From assembly GCF_013181195.1 (NCBI RefSeq), contig NZ_SMZP01000002.1, forward strand, positions 372,001-436,000: a stretch of 64,000 nt of DNA. Direction: 5' to 3'. The DNA is from Caulobacter sp. RHG1. GTDB taxonomy: Bacteria; Pseudomonadota; Alphaproteobacteria; Caulobacterales; Caulobacteraceae. Below the pieces are notes generated by a model that worked only from the letters and a program-made list of their open reading frames with translations, searched no databases and was not told where the DNA came from. Numbering within the stretch: the stretch's first letter is position 1; each line of letters starts with the position of its first letter. This document shows positions 43,904 to 55,634 of this stretch, piece by piece. The position numbers were made by a program, and so were the translations under genes.

Positions 43904-45073
43904 ATGGAGATCATGTCCTTGTTCACGGCCCAAAGAGGCGCAGGCCGGCCACCGCCTCTGGCCTCCGCGGGAGGCTCGTACGCGGCCCAGAACCTTCCAG
44001 CCCTGACCAGCATAAGGTTCCTGCTCGCCCTGGGCGTGGTCCTGTTCCACCTCCAGATCGTCATGCTGTCGCCGGACGCGCCCCCCATCGCCATCATCGA
44101 GCGGGCTCGGCTGGGGGTGGATATCTTCTTCATCCTGTCGGGCTTCGTGCTGGCCCACACCTATGGCGAGGCCTATCGCGAAGGTCGCTATAACCACCGC
44201 CGCTTCCTGGTCGCGCGGCTGGCGCGGATCTATCCGAACCATCTGGCCATGTTGCTGCTGATGACGGGGGTGGCCGGACTGGCGATCGCACTGCGCCAGC
44301 CTTTCGACGCCGAGCGCTATTCGCTGTCGCGCTGGGTCATGGAGCTGACGCTCACTCAGGCCTGGCTTCCCGTGATCCCCCCTTCGGAGTGGAATGGGCC
44401 GGCCTGGTCGCTATCGGCCGAATGGGCGGCCTATCTGGCGTTTCCGCTATTTGCCTTCGTGGGCCTGAAGGCGGGCCGCAAGCCCTGGGTGACGCTCCTG
44501 GCGGCCGGCCTGGTGCTGGTGATCATGGACCAGCTCTACCAGTGGCGGTTCGGCCAGATCGTCACCCATGCCGACTCCCTGCTGGGCGTGATGCGCATCC
44601 CTGCGCCGTTCCTCTACGGGATCGGACTGCAGCAGCTTGGCCTGCGGATCCAACCTGGCCGCAGCCTTTCGCGTCTGGTGGTGGTCATCGCAGCCCTTGT
44701 GCTTCTGACGGCCATGCAGTGGCGGATCGACGAGCGCGTCACCGTCGCCCTCGCCGGTCCGCTGGTCTTGGGCCTGGCCTGGCTCAGCGCCACGGGCCCG
44801 TTGAAGATCCTGGGCCACCCTTTGGCCGTCCGGGCGGGCGAGGCGTCCTTCGCCCTCTATCTTCTGCACCTGCCGATGCTGGTGATCTGGAAGAACGCCG
44901 CGACCGTGCTGTCGGGGATCGACAGCAGCTACCGCATGCCCTTGTGGGAAGCGGCGCTGTTCCTGCCGCTCTGCATCCTGTCCGCCTTCGTGCTCCACGC
45001 CGCCTGGGAAGTCCCGGCGCGCGACTGGTTTCGATCGCGCTTTTCTCCCCGCCACCCCGAAAGGATCCCATGA
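43904..45073 (+). CDS. Acyltransferase 3 family membrane protein
   Basis: A 389-residue OafA/YrhL-type acyltransferase with about ten membrane helices. Family stretches: LPALTSIRFLLALGVVLFHLQ, RLGVDIFFILSGFVLAHTYG and RRFLVARLARIYPNHLAM, with WNGPAWSLSAEWAAYLAFPLF. Such enzymes acylate sugars or lipids at the membrane. ATG at 43904 or 43913 are both possible. Its stop overlaps the HupE start by four bases (ATGA), so it is translationally coupled to a metal permease, an unusual pairing. Confidence 0.88.
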   Translation: MEIMSLFTAQRGAGRPPPLASAGGSYAAQNLPALTSIRFLLALGVVLFHLQIVMLSPDAPPIAIIERARLGVDIFFILSGFVLAHTYGEAYREGRYNHRRFLVARLARIYPNHLAMLLLMTGVAGLAIALRQPFDAERYSLSRWVMELTLTQAWLPVIPPSEWNGPAWSLSAEWAAYLAFPLFAFVGLKAGRKPWVTLLAAGLVLVIMDQLYQWRFGQIVTHADSLLGVMRIPAPFLYGIGLQQLGLRIQPGRSLSRLVVVIAALVLLTAMQWRIDERVTVALAGPLVLGLAWLSATGPLKILGHPLAVRAGEASFALYLLHLPMLVIWKNAATVLSGIDSSYRMPLWEAALFLPLCILSAFVLHAAWEVPARDWFRSRFSPRHPERIP

Positions 45074-45804
45074 GCCCTCTTGTCTCGCATGGCGCGCCGG
45101 CCTGGCGCGGCGCTTCCATGGCCAGGCTCTTGCTCTTCGCCGCAGCCGCACTGCTGATGTCGGGCGTCTTGGCCCCGGCGTTCGCCCATGGGGTGGCCGA
45201 AGGCGACAAGGGCTACATCCAGGAGACCACGGGCTTCCTGTTTTGGCCGTTCGTCTATCTGGGGGCCAAGCACATGGTCACCGGCTATGACCACCTGCTG
45301 TTCCTGTTCGGCGTGATCTTCTTCCTCTACCGGATGAAGGACATCGGCGCGTATGTGACGCTGTTCGCCATCGGCCATTCCACCACCCTGCTCCTGGGCG
45401 TGCTCACCGGCGTGTCGGTCTCCAGCTATCTGGTTGATGCGATCATTGGCCTATCGGTCGTCTATAAGGCTTTGGACAATCTTGGCGCCTTCCAGCGTTG
45501 GTTCGGGTTCCAGCCATCGACCAAGGGTGCGACCCTTGTGTTTGGGCTGTTCCATGGCTTTGGTCTGGCGACAAAGCTTCAGGACTTCAAGCTCTCGCCC
45601 GACGGCCTGCTGGGCAATCTCGTAGCCTTCAATATCGGCGTCGAGATCGGCCAGCTCCTCGCCCTTGGCGCCATCCTGATCCTGATGGGCTTTTGGCGGC
45701 GCACCAACAGCTTCTGGCGCTTGGCCTTCGCCGCCAATGTCGTCCTGATGACCCTGGGCTTCCTGCTGACGGGCTATCAGCTCGCCGGCTTCTTCATCCT
45801 CTGA
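45070..45804 (+). CDS. HupE/UreJ family metal permease (copy 2)
   Basis: A 244-residue paralogue of the permease at 24224-24946, with the motifs HX5DH (GAKHMVTGYDHLLF) and FHG (GLFHGFGLATKLQ). The ATG at 45070 lies inside the acyltransferase end; ATG 45118, before the hydrophobic MARLLLFAAAALL segment, is an alternative. After 13 bases comes the anchor protein, as in copy 1. The duplication within about 20 kb suggests two related uptake units under different control. Confidence 0.85.
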   Translation: MSPLVSHGAPAWRGASMARLLLFAAAALLMSGVLAPAFAHGVAEGDKGYIQETTGFLFWPFVYLGAKHMVTGYDHLLFLFGVIFFLYRMKDIGAYVTLFAIGHSTTLLLGVLTGVSVSSYLVDAIIGLSVVYKALDNLGAFQRWFGFQPSTKGATLVFGLFHGFGLATKLQDFKLSPDGLLGNLVAFNIGVEIGQLLALGAILILMGFWRRTNSFWRLAFAANVVLMTLGFLLTGYQLAGFFIL

Positions 45805-45817
45805 TCGGAGCAGCAAG

Positions 45818-46423
45818 ATGTTCAACGCCAATCGCCCCGACCTTTCCGATCTGCCCTCGACATTCCAGTTGCTCAACGCCACGGGGGGCGCATTGCTGGT
45901 GGCCGCCGGCCTCTTGGTGACTGTGGTCCTGCCGGCCGAGTACGGCGTGGACCCGACCCGGGTCGGCTCTGTCTTCGGCCTGACCGAGATGGGCCGCGTT
46001 AAGCGTCAGCTGGCCATCGAAGCCAAGGCCGAAGAAGCCGCGGCGCGCGCTGCCCCCGCGAGCCCCAGCCGCAGCGCCGAGCCGGCCCCCGCCAAGGGTC
46101 CGGTCACGGAACGCACCGACGAAATGCAGGTCGCCCTGGCGCCGAATGAAGGTGCGGAAATCAAGCTGACCATGCCGGCCGGCGCCTCGGTGCGCTACAG
46201 CTGGCGCAGCACCGGCGGCAAGGTCAATTTCGACATGCACGGCGACCGGCCCGGCATCTCCTATCACGGCTACGCCAAGGGCTCGATGCAGGCCTCTGAG
46301 GGCGAGCTGGAGGCGGCCTTCGACGGCAAGCACGGGTGGTTCTGGCGCAACCGCTCAGGCGGGCCGGTCACCGTCATCCTGAAGACGACCGGGGCCTACA
46401 GCCAGATCAAGCGCGTCGGCTGA
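45818..46423 (+). CDS. Single-pass membrane-anchor protein (HupE partner, copy 2)
   Basis: A 201-residue protein with a transmembrane helix near residues 20-40 (ALLVAAGLLVTVVLPAEYG), an Ala/Glu/Pro-rich stalk (about 60-100) and a beta-rich periplasmic domain ending in HGWFWRNRSGGPVTVILKTTGAY. It is a paralogue of the protein at 23553-24224 and occupies the same place, directly after HupE. GGAG lies about seven bases upstream of ATG 45818. It is convergent with the NreB-like gene, eight bases apart. Function unknown. Confidence 0.75.
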   Translation: MFNANRPDLSDLPSTFQLLNATGGALLVAAGLLVTVVLPAEYGVDPTRVGSVFGLTEMGRVKRQLAIEAKAEEAAARAAPASPSRSAEPAPAKGPVTERTDEMQVALAPNEGAEIKLTMPAGASVRYSWRSTGGKVNFDMHGDRPGISYHGYAKGSMQASEGELEAAFDGKHGWFWRNRSGGPVTVILKTTGAYSQIKRVG

Positions 46424-46431
46424 TCCCTGGC

Positions 46432-47751
46432 CTATCGCTTCGTCCTTGGCCAGCGGCGGTGTTGCTGGTCGATGACGAAGGGATGGGCGTGGTCGCCGTT
46501 CTGGCCCGACTGCGCCAGGTGCGCATGATCGTCGGGCAGATCCTCATGCGTGTGGGGCAGGTTGTCGGGATCGTTCGCGGGCCAGACCAGCAAGCCCAGG
46601 ATCGCCCCCAGGCCGCAAAGACCGGCCAGCACCAGGAAGGCCGCGCTCGGATTGGCCTGGGCCGAGACCAGTCCCGCTACGGGATAGGCGATCAGCCAGC
46701 AGGCGTGCGACAGCGCGAACTGGGCGGCGAAAAGGGCCGGCCGATCGGCGGCGGTCGCCGAACGGCGCAGGGCGCGCCCTGCCGGGGTCAGGGTCAGCGA
46801 ATAGCCAAACCCCGTCACCAGCCACAGCGCCAGAAGCGCCGGATAGGATTTAGCCACGAAGGCGCCGGCCAGCAGCACGGCCGTCATCAGCACCGCGCCG
46901 CAGACCATGGCGCGACGATCGGTGATCTTTTCAAGCACCCGCGGCAGAGCGAGGGCCGCGCTCATCGAGCCTAGCCCGAACACCGCCAGGGCCCAGGCGC
47001 TGGCCTGATTTGAAAGGCCGAAATTGGACTGCACCAGCACGACGGTATTGATGAACACCATCGCCCCGCCCGCCGCGGTCGCCAGGCTGACGGCCAAGAG
47101 CCCACGCAAGCGCGGCGTCAGGGCGAAGAGCCGCAAGCCTCCAGTCAGCCGCTGCATGAACGGCAGGGCCTGGGCGGTCGAGGCCACCGGTAAGGTGGCG
47201 GTCACAACGAACCCCGCCGACAGCATGAAGCCCAGCGCCGTGCCTAGGAAGAGATCGTTGAAGCTGATCAGCGACAGCAAGAGCGCGGCCAGCACGGGGC
47301 TGGCGACGCTTTCCAGGTCGGCCGCCAGACGCGAGAGCGAGAGCGCCTTGGTGTATTCGGCTTCGTCCTCCAGCAGGTCGGGGATCATGGCCTGGAAGGC
47401 CGGGGTGAAAGCGGCCGAGGCGATGTAGAGCACCGTCATCAGGCCGTAGATCTGCCAAGGCTCACGGACGAACGGCAAGGCCACGGCGACACCGGCGCGA
47501 ACGACGTCGAGCGCGACCAGCAGCGTCTTGCGGGGAAGCTTGGTGGCCAGGGCGCTGGCGAAGGGCGCGACCCCAATATAGGCGACCATCTTGATCGACA
47601 GCACCGCGCCGAGGATCTGACCCGCGCTCGCGCCGGCCAGGTCGTGGGCCAGCAAGCTCAGGGCCACGGTCGCCATGCCCGTGCCCAGCAAAGCGGCGAT
47701 CTGGGCGCTGAAGAGGTGACGGTAGGCCTTGTTGCGCAGCGGCGAGAACAC
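46432..47751 (-). CDS. NreB-like MFS exporter with His-rich tail
   Basis: A 439-residue major facilitator with 12 predicted helices. N-terminal features: NKAYRHLFSAQIAALLGTGMATVALSLLAHDL. The C-terminal tail has a histidine-rich stretch (LPHTHEDLPDDHAHLAQSGQNGDHAHPF), as found in NreB-type nickel exporters and in CnrT-like proteins. Nickel or cobalt export is the likely role. It is transcribed away from the DUF4198 gene, with a shared 308-base promoter region that holds a 17-bp palindrome. Confidence 0.8.
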   Translation of the reverse strand: MFSPLRNKAYRHLFSAQIAALLGTGMATVALSLLAHDLAGASAGQILGAVLSIKMVAYIGVAPFASALATKLPRKTLLVALDVVRAGVAVALPFVREPWQIYGLMTVLYIASAAFTPAFQAMIPDLLEDEAEYTKALSLSRLAADLESVASPVLAALLLSLISFNDLFLGTALGFMLSAGFVVTATLPVASTAQALPFMQRLTGGLRLFALTPRLRGLLAVSLATAAGGAMVFINTVVLVQSNFGLSNQASAWALAVFGLGSMSAALALPRVLEKITDRRAMVCGAVLMTAVLLAGAFVAKSYPALLALWLVTGFGYSLTLTPAGRALRRSATAADRPALFAAQFALSHACWLIAYPVAGLVSAQANPSAAFLVLAGLCGLGAILGLLVWPANDPDNLPHTHEDLPDDHAHLAQSGQNGDHAHPFVIDQQHRRWPRTKR

Positions 47752-48059
47752 GATTTCGACTTCCCTTGTGGTGGACCGCGCGCTTCACGGCCTTGATCGA
47801 CGATGTCGCCGTCGCAGAGCGGGTTTCCAGTCAGACTTACGCACGCGCGGGTCCGTCCCCTCGCCGCTCCTGCGCAGTGTGCGCTGAAAACACCGTCGCC
47901 GCTGGGCAAACTGTCGCTCACGACCGCCCTCGTCGGTTCAGGAGGCACGACCCGACATATTTCGTCTGATTGTCAGACAATCATCGCCTGATCGTAGCCC
48001 TGGGAATAGGGCTCCGTCACCGCGCCTCGTCCCTCGGCGGCCGGTCTTTGGAGCCCGAC
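47752..48059. other. Divergent promoter region of nreB-like and DUF4198 genes
   Basis: About 308 bases between divergent genes. It contains a perfect palindrome at 47967-47983 and no convincing gene. Short open frames here are not supported. Confidence 0.6.
47967..47983. promoter_or_regulatory. 17-bp palindrome, possible operator
   Basis: TGATTGTCAGACAATCA is a perfect 17-bp palindrome (8-bp arms around A47975), about 77 bases upstream of the DUF4198 start and 216 bases from the NreB-like start. It does not resemble the RcnR or HutC sites in this window. Confidence 0.55.
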
Positions 48060-48818
48060 ATGAGACTTCCCCTTCGGCTATCGATTTGCCTGGCCTTAGT
48101 AGCGCCCGCGGCCGCCTGGTCGCATGACCTGACCATCTTCCCGCGCGTGTCGTCCAATGCGCTGACCCTGCGGCTGCACCTGGGTGATCCTGGCGCCTAT
48201 CAGCCGATCGAGCCGGTTCAACTGGTCCGAATGCAGTTGATCGCGCCGGATGGCGAGGTGAGCGAGCATCGGGCGGACGTCGTGCGCGACACGCCCGACC
48301 AGACCCTGGCGAGCGCCAAGCTGCCGCGCCCGATCAGGCCGGGCCTGCACATGATCGCCTCGGTCTATGACAACCGCTTCGCCACCTTCGACGCCAAGGA
48401 TGTCGCGATCGGCACCACAAAGGACTGGCGCCCAGACGCTGTCGATTCCGCCCATTTCATCAAGTTCGCCAAGACCCTCTTCATATCGGGCAAGTCCGGG
48501 CCAGGGTTTGACCGAAAGCTCGGCGCCCGCCTTGAGTTCGTGCCCCTGGCCGATCCGTTCGGCCTGCCGGTCGGCGCGAGGCTGCCGGTGCAGGTTCTGT
48601 TCGACGGCCAACCCTTGGCGGGCCACAAGGTGGAGTTCGGCGACGCCACGACGTCGTCCCTTGGCGGTCCCCTGAAGACCGACGATCGCGGCGTCGTCGA
48701 AATCGCCCTGTCGCGGGCGGGGGTCTATCGCCTGGCGGTCGATATGCGCGCCAAGTCGCCCTATCCTGCGCTCTATGACTTTGACGACTACACCGCGTCG
48801 CTGGTGTTCGAGCGCTGA
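48060..48818 (+). CDS. DUF4198 periplasmic protein (third copy)
   Basis: A 252-residue exported protein: signal MRLPLRLSICLALVAPAAAWS, then HDLTIFPRVSSNALTLRLHLGD, as in NikM-like or DUF4198 proteins linked to nickel uptake. The C-terminal half has the Ig-like module PLKTDDRGVVEIALSRAGVYRLAVDM. ATG 48060 has GGAG six bases upstream. It lies divergent to the NreB-like exporter, which fits a metal-related role. Confidence 0.78.
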   Translation: MRLPLRLSICLALVAPAAAWSHDLTIFPRVSSNALTLRLHLGDPGAYQPIEPVQLVRMQLIAPDGEVSEHRADVVRDTPDQTLASAKLPRPIRPGLHMIASVYDNRFATFDAKDVAIGTTKDWRPDAVDSAHFIKFAKTLFISGKSGPGFDRKLGARLEFVPLADPFGLPVGARLPVQVLFDGQPLAGHKVEFGDATTSSLGGPLKTDDRGVVEIALSRAGVYRLAVDMRAKSPYPALYDFDDYTASLVFER

Positions 48819-48970
48819 GATCGACGCGGGGGTTCTTGCCCTATCAGAACCGCAGGGCCGGCCGCCCCCGCGTTCCGGTCTTGCGGGCTAGGCCGCGCGA
48901 GGTTCAGCCCCTTTTCGCCAACACACAGAATTTCTCGCTCAAGCTTGCCGTCTGTCCCTGCTAGGTACGC

Positions 48971-48984
48971 ATACCCCCCTCCCC
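48971..48984. promoter_or_regulatory. C-tract site before racemase gene
   Basis: ATACCCCCCTCCCC resembles the C-tract operator at 36341-36366 (ATACCCCCCTACCC). It lies about 16 bases upstream of the likely GTG start of the racemase-like gene. It could be bound by one of the two RcnR-type regulators, or be a chance match. Confidence 0.45.
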
Positions 48985-49000
48985 TTTCAGGATGTCTCGC

Positions 49001-49690
49001 GTGCGTACCATCGGACTTCTCGGCGGCATGAGCTTCGAAGGCTCGGCGACCTACTATCGACTCATCAATGAAGGCGTGCGCGATCAGCTGGGCGGCTTGA
49101 ATTCGGCCGACACGGTCCTGAGATCGGTGAACTTCGACAAGATCGTGGAGATGCAGAAAGCAGGGCGTTGGGACGATGCTGGCCAGTATCTGGCTCAGGC
49201 GGCCCAAGGCCTGGAGCGCGCCGGCGCCGAGTGCGTGATGATCTGCGCGGTGACGATGCACCTCGTGGCCGACGCCGTGGAGGCCGCGACCGCCCTGCCC
49301 TTCATCCACATCGTCGACGAGACCGCGCGCCGGTTGTCGGCCAACGGCCGCCAGCGCCCACTGCTGATCGCCACGCGCTACACGATGGAGAACGGGTTCT
49401 ATCAGGCCCGTATGGCCAAGCAGGGCATCGAGGTGATCGTTCCCGACGAAGCGGGCCGCCTGGCCGCCCACGACATCATTTTCAACGAACTTTGCCAGGG
49501 CAAAATCCTGGACACGTCGCGCCAAGTGCTGATCGACCTGATCGCGACGGCCAAGGTCGCCGGCGCCGACAGCGTCATTTTCGGCTGCACGGAGATCGGT
49601 CTGATTTTGGATCCAGACGCCCTGCCTCTGCCCGGCTTCGACTCGACGGTCATCCACGCGGACGCGGCCGTTGCGTTCGCCTTGGGATAG
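49001..49690 (+). CDS. Aspartate/glutamate racemase family protein
   Basis: A 229-residue protein of the Asp/Glu racemase superfamily. The N-terminus RTIGLLGGMSFEGSATYY and the motifs CAVTMH (Cys82) and FGCTEIGLIL give the two catalytic cysteines. The first motif usually reads CxNTxH; here Val replaces Asn. GTG 49001 is preferred because AGGA lies eight bases upstream and the family starts at this point; ATG 48992 is the alternative. It is convergent with the P1B-4 ATPase. Substrate unknown; a hydantoin or amino-acid racemase is possible. Confidence 0.82.
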   Translation: MRTIGLLGGMSFEGSATYYRLINEGVRDQLGGLNSADTVLRSVNFDKIVEMQKAGRWDDAGQYLAQAAQGLERAGAECVMICAVTMHLVADAVEAATALPFIHIVDETARRLSANGRQRPLLIATRYTMENGFYQARMAKQGIEVIVPDEAGRLAAHDIIFNELCQGKILDTSRQVLIDLIATAKVAGADSVIFGCTEIGLILDPDALPLPGFDSTVIHADAAVAFALG

Positions 49691-49742
49691 GCTCGCCCTC
49701 ACCTTTCGCTATCGGCGGATCGGCTAAGCCCGCCGGACGAAT

Positions 49743-49774
49743 GCGAGCGCCGCCTCCCATGGAGCGGCGCTCGC
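49743..49774. terminator. Strong hairpin between convergent genes
   Basis: GCGAGCGCCGC (49743-49753) pairs perfectly with GCGGCGCTCGC (49764-49774), extended by TCC/GGA across a bulged C. It lies between the racemase-like gene (ends 49690) and the P1B-4 ATPase (ends 49785) and probably serves both. Confidence 0.65.
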
Positions 49775-49784
49775 TCCCGTCGCG

Positions 49785-51803
49785 TCAGGCTACCGCAGCG
49801 CGCGATGGGGCCTCGCGATAGGCCAGCAAACGCAGGGCGTTGATCACGACAAGCAGGGTCGAGCCTTCGTGGACGGCGACAGCCGGGCCGATCCCCAGTC
49901 CCAGGATGGTCGCTGGAACCAGGAGCGCCACGACGCCCAGGCTGACGAAGAGGTTCTGGCGCACGATCCACCGGGTCTTGCGGCTGAGGCCCACGACGAA
50001 CGGGAGCCGCGCCAGATCATCGGCCATCAAGGCCACATCCGCCGCCTCCAAGGCCACATCCGAGCCGGCCGCCCCCATGGCCACGCCCACCGTAGCGCTG
50101 GCCATGGCCGGCGCGTCGTTGACGCCATCGCCCACCATCGCGACTTTATCCTGGGCGCTCAGCTTGCGGATCGCTTCAACCTTGTCCTCGGGCATGAGAT
50201 CGCCCCACGCCTCGTCGAGGCCAACCTCCGCGGCTACGGCGTCGGCGACCTTCTTGTGGTCTCCGGAGATCATGATCATCCGGGTCACGCCCAAGGCGCG
50301 CAGTTGCGCCAGCGCCGGCTTGGCCCCAGGCCGCGGGGTGTCCAAGAGACCGATCACGCCAAGATCGCGGTCGCCCAGGCGCACGACCATCGTCGTGCGG
50401 CCCTTGTCTCGCAGCTCAGAGATTGCTTCGGCGGTCGGGGCGTCCAGCGGCGCGAGACCTTCGACGCCGAACATCTCGGCCTTGCCGATCCAGACCCCCT
50501 GCCCGTTCAAGCGCGCTGTGACCCCTCGCCCCGTCAGGCTTTTCAGATCTTGGGCCTGAGCGATCGCGCCGCCACCGAGCCGCTCGCGCCCGTCGCGGGC
50601 GATCGCTGCGGCCAAGGGGTGGTCGCTGAGTTGCTCGACCGCGACGGCGACCTGGAGCAGCTCCTCCTCGCCGCCGGCGCCCGTCACGACCACATCGGTG
50701 ATCCGCGGACGTCCCTCGGTCAGGGTGCCGGTCTTGTCGAAGGCGATGGCGCGCAAAGCGCCCAGGTTTTCCAACGGCGCGCCGCCCTTGATCAACACGC
50801 CGCCTCGCGCCGCGCGCGCCACGCCCGAAAGGACCGCGCTCGGCGTGGCGATCGCCAAGGCGCATGGGCTGGCCGCCACCAGCACGGCCATGGCCCTGTA
50901 GAAGGTCTTGCTGAAGGGCTCGTCGATGAAGACACCCGGCGTCAGCAGCAGACAGACCGTGATCAGAACGACGGGCACGAAGACCCGTTCGAACTGATCG
51001 GTGAAACGCTGGGTCGGTGACTTTTGGGTCTCGGCCTCGCTGACCATCTGCACGACGCGGGCCAGGGCGCTTTGACTCGACAGCTTGGTGACTTCGACCT
51101 CGATAGCGCCCTCGCCATTGATTGTGCCGGCGAAGACCTTGGAGGCGGCCTCGACCCCATTGGGCCGCTCCCGGGCGCTGGCCGCGTCCTCGACCGGGCG
51201 CTTATCGACCGGCACGCTCTCGCCGGTGATCGGCGCCTGATCAACCGAACTGACCCCCTTGATGACGAAGCCGTCAGCGGGAAGACGCTCGTTGGGGCGC
51301 ACCACGACGATGTCACCGACGACGACCGCCTCAACCGGCGTCTCGATCAGATCCTCGCCTTGGCGGACACGTGCAATCGTCGGGGCGAGCGCGGCCAGGG
51401 CTTCGATCGCCTTGCGCGCCCGGCCCATCGCATAGTGCTCCAGGGCGTGGCCCAGGCTGAACAGGAACAGCAGCAAGGCGCCTTCGGCCCAGGCGCCCAG
51501 GCTCGCCGCGCCGATCGCGGCGACCAGCATCAGACTGTCGATCTCGAATTTGCGCCGGCGCAGCTTCTCGACCGCCTCACGCGCGGTGAACCAGCCGCCC
51601 AGGGCGTAGGCCCCGACATAGGCGCAGAGCGCGATCCAGCCGGGCGCGCCGGCCGCGAGCTTCTCGATCGCAAAGCCTAGGCCAAGAAGGGCGCCGCACA
51701 GCAGGGAGGCGATGAGTTCGGCGTTGCCAGCCAACAGACCACCGGGTTCGGCATGCGGGGTCGAAGCGCCGGGCTTGGCGCTGTGATCGTGTCCTGCTCC
51801 CAT
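49785..51803 (-). CDS. P1B-4 type metal ATPase (CoaT/CzcP-like)
   Basis: A 672-residue P1B ATPase. It has a short His-containing N-terminus, SPC in VAASPCALAIATP, TGES, DKTGTLT, SDHPL and GDGVNDAPAM, and the last membrane helix carries VHEGSTLLVVINALRLL. SPC plus HEG(G/S)T is the P1B-4 signature, found in Co, Zn or Cd exporters such as CoaT and CzcP. CzcP works with a Czc RND system in Cupriavidus, and czrCBA lies just upstream here. It starts at ATG 51803, 78 bases from the SRPBCC gene. Confidence 0.9.
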   Translation of the reverse strand: MGAGHDHSAKPGASTPHAEPGGLLAGNAELIASLLCGALLGLGFAIEKLAAGAPGWIALCAYVGAYALGGWFTAREAVEKLRRRKFEIDSLMLVAAIGAASLGAWAEGALLLFLFSLGHALEHYAMGRARKAIEALAALAPTIARVRQGEDLIETPVEAVVVGDIVVVRPNERLPADGFVIKGVSSVDQAPITGESVPVDKRPVEDAASARERPNGVEAASKVFAGTINGEGAIEVEVTKLSSQSALARVVQMVSEAETQKSPTQRFTDQFERVFVPVVLITVCLLLTPGVFIDEPFSKTFYRAMAVLVAASPCALAIATPSAVLSGVARAARGGVLIKGGAPLENLGALRAIAFDKTGTLTEGRPRITDVVVTGAGGEEELLQVAVAVEQLSDHPLAAAIARDGRERLGGGAIAQAQDLKSLTGRGVTARLNGQGVWIGKAEMFGVEGLAPLDAPTAEAISELRDKGRTTMVVRLGDRDLGVIGLLDTPRPGAKPALAQLRALGVTRMIMISGDHKKVADAVAAEVGLDEAWGDLMPEDKVEAIRKLSAQDKVAMVGDGVNDAPAMASATVGVAMGAAGSDVALEAADVALMADDLARLPFVVGLSRKTRWIVRQNLFVSLGVVALLVPATILGLGIGPAVAVHEGSTLLVVINALRLLAYREAPSRAAVA

Positions 51804-51881
51804 GAGGTCGGCTCCATACGGTTGGGATGATAGACGGCGGGGCGGGCCAGAGGGTCCGGGCGCGCGGGTGAAGATCAGCCG

Positions 51882-52358
51882 TCAGAGGCGGCTTCTGGTT
51901 TTGGGGATGGCGCGGCGCTTGACGGGGCGCGCCCCGCCAAGATGGCGCGTCAAGCCGCTGGCGGACTGTCGATAGGCTTCCTTGACCGAGGCTTCGTATC
52001 GCTCTCGGCCGCCATTGAGGGCTGCGGTCCAGCTGGGAACGACGGCCACCTGGGTTAGGCGGGTTCCCGTCTTGGAGGGCGTCAGCTCAAAGCGTTCAAA
52101 GCTATAGCCGGTCAGCCAACGGCCGAATTTGAAGCTGAGGCAACGCTCGTCTTCCAGGACATCGATGCGGCAGGGCGTCTTGCGTCGCAGCGCATGGGCG
52201 CGGGGCGTCACATGAACGACGCGGGCCCTGAGCTGCGCCTTGCCGACCAGACTACGATGCGGGTGCCACTCGCCCCACCGGTCGAAGTCGATCAGCCGCC
52301 GCCAGACCTCGGCGATCGGGGCGGGAATATCCGTGCTGAAACTGATCTTGAGGGTCAT
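51882..52358 (-). CDS. SRPBCC (START-like) family protein
   Basis: A 158-residue protein with the SRPBCC pattern: ISFSTDIPAPIAEVWRRLIDFDRWGEWHPH at the N-terminus, RCLSFKFGRWLTGYSFERFELTPSKTGTRL in the middle and a long C-terminal helix. Such proteins bind hydrophobic ligands. It lies between czrA and the ATPase in the same direction but is separated from czrA by a strong hairpin. Its role in metal resistance is not clear. Confidence 0.78.
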   Translation of the reverse strand: MTLKISFSTDIPAPIAEVWRRLIDFDRWGEWHPHRSLVGKAQLRARVVHVTPRAHALRRKTPCRIDVLEDERCLSFKFGRWLTGYSFERFELTPSKTGTRLTQVAVVPSWTAALNGGRERYEASVKEAYRQSASGLTRHLGGARPVKRRAIPKTRSRL

Positions 52359-52376
52359 GGCGATCTCGAGGGCAGT

Positions 52377-52406
52377 GGCGCTGGCCGGCGCGAACCGGCC
52401 AGCGCC
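52377..52406. terminator. Strong hairpin directly after czrA
   Basis: GGCGCTGGCCGG (52377-52388) and CCGGCCAGCGCC (52395-52406) make a perfect 12-bp stem with a CGCGAA loop, four bases after the czrA stop on the minus strand. It has no T-tract. It is well placed to end the czr transcript. Confidence 0.7.
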
Positions 52407-52409
52407 CCT

Positions 52410-55630
<3,221 letters not shown>

Positions 55631-55634
<4 letters not shown>

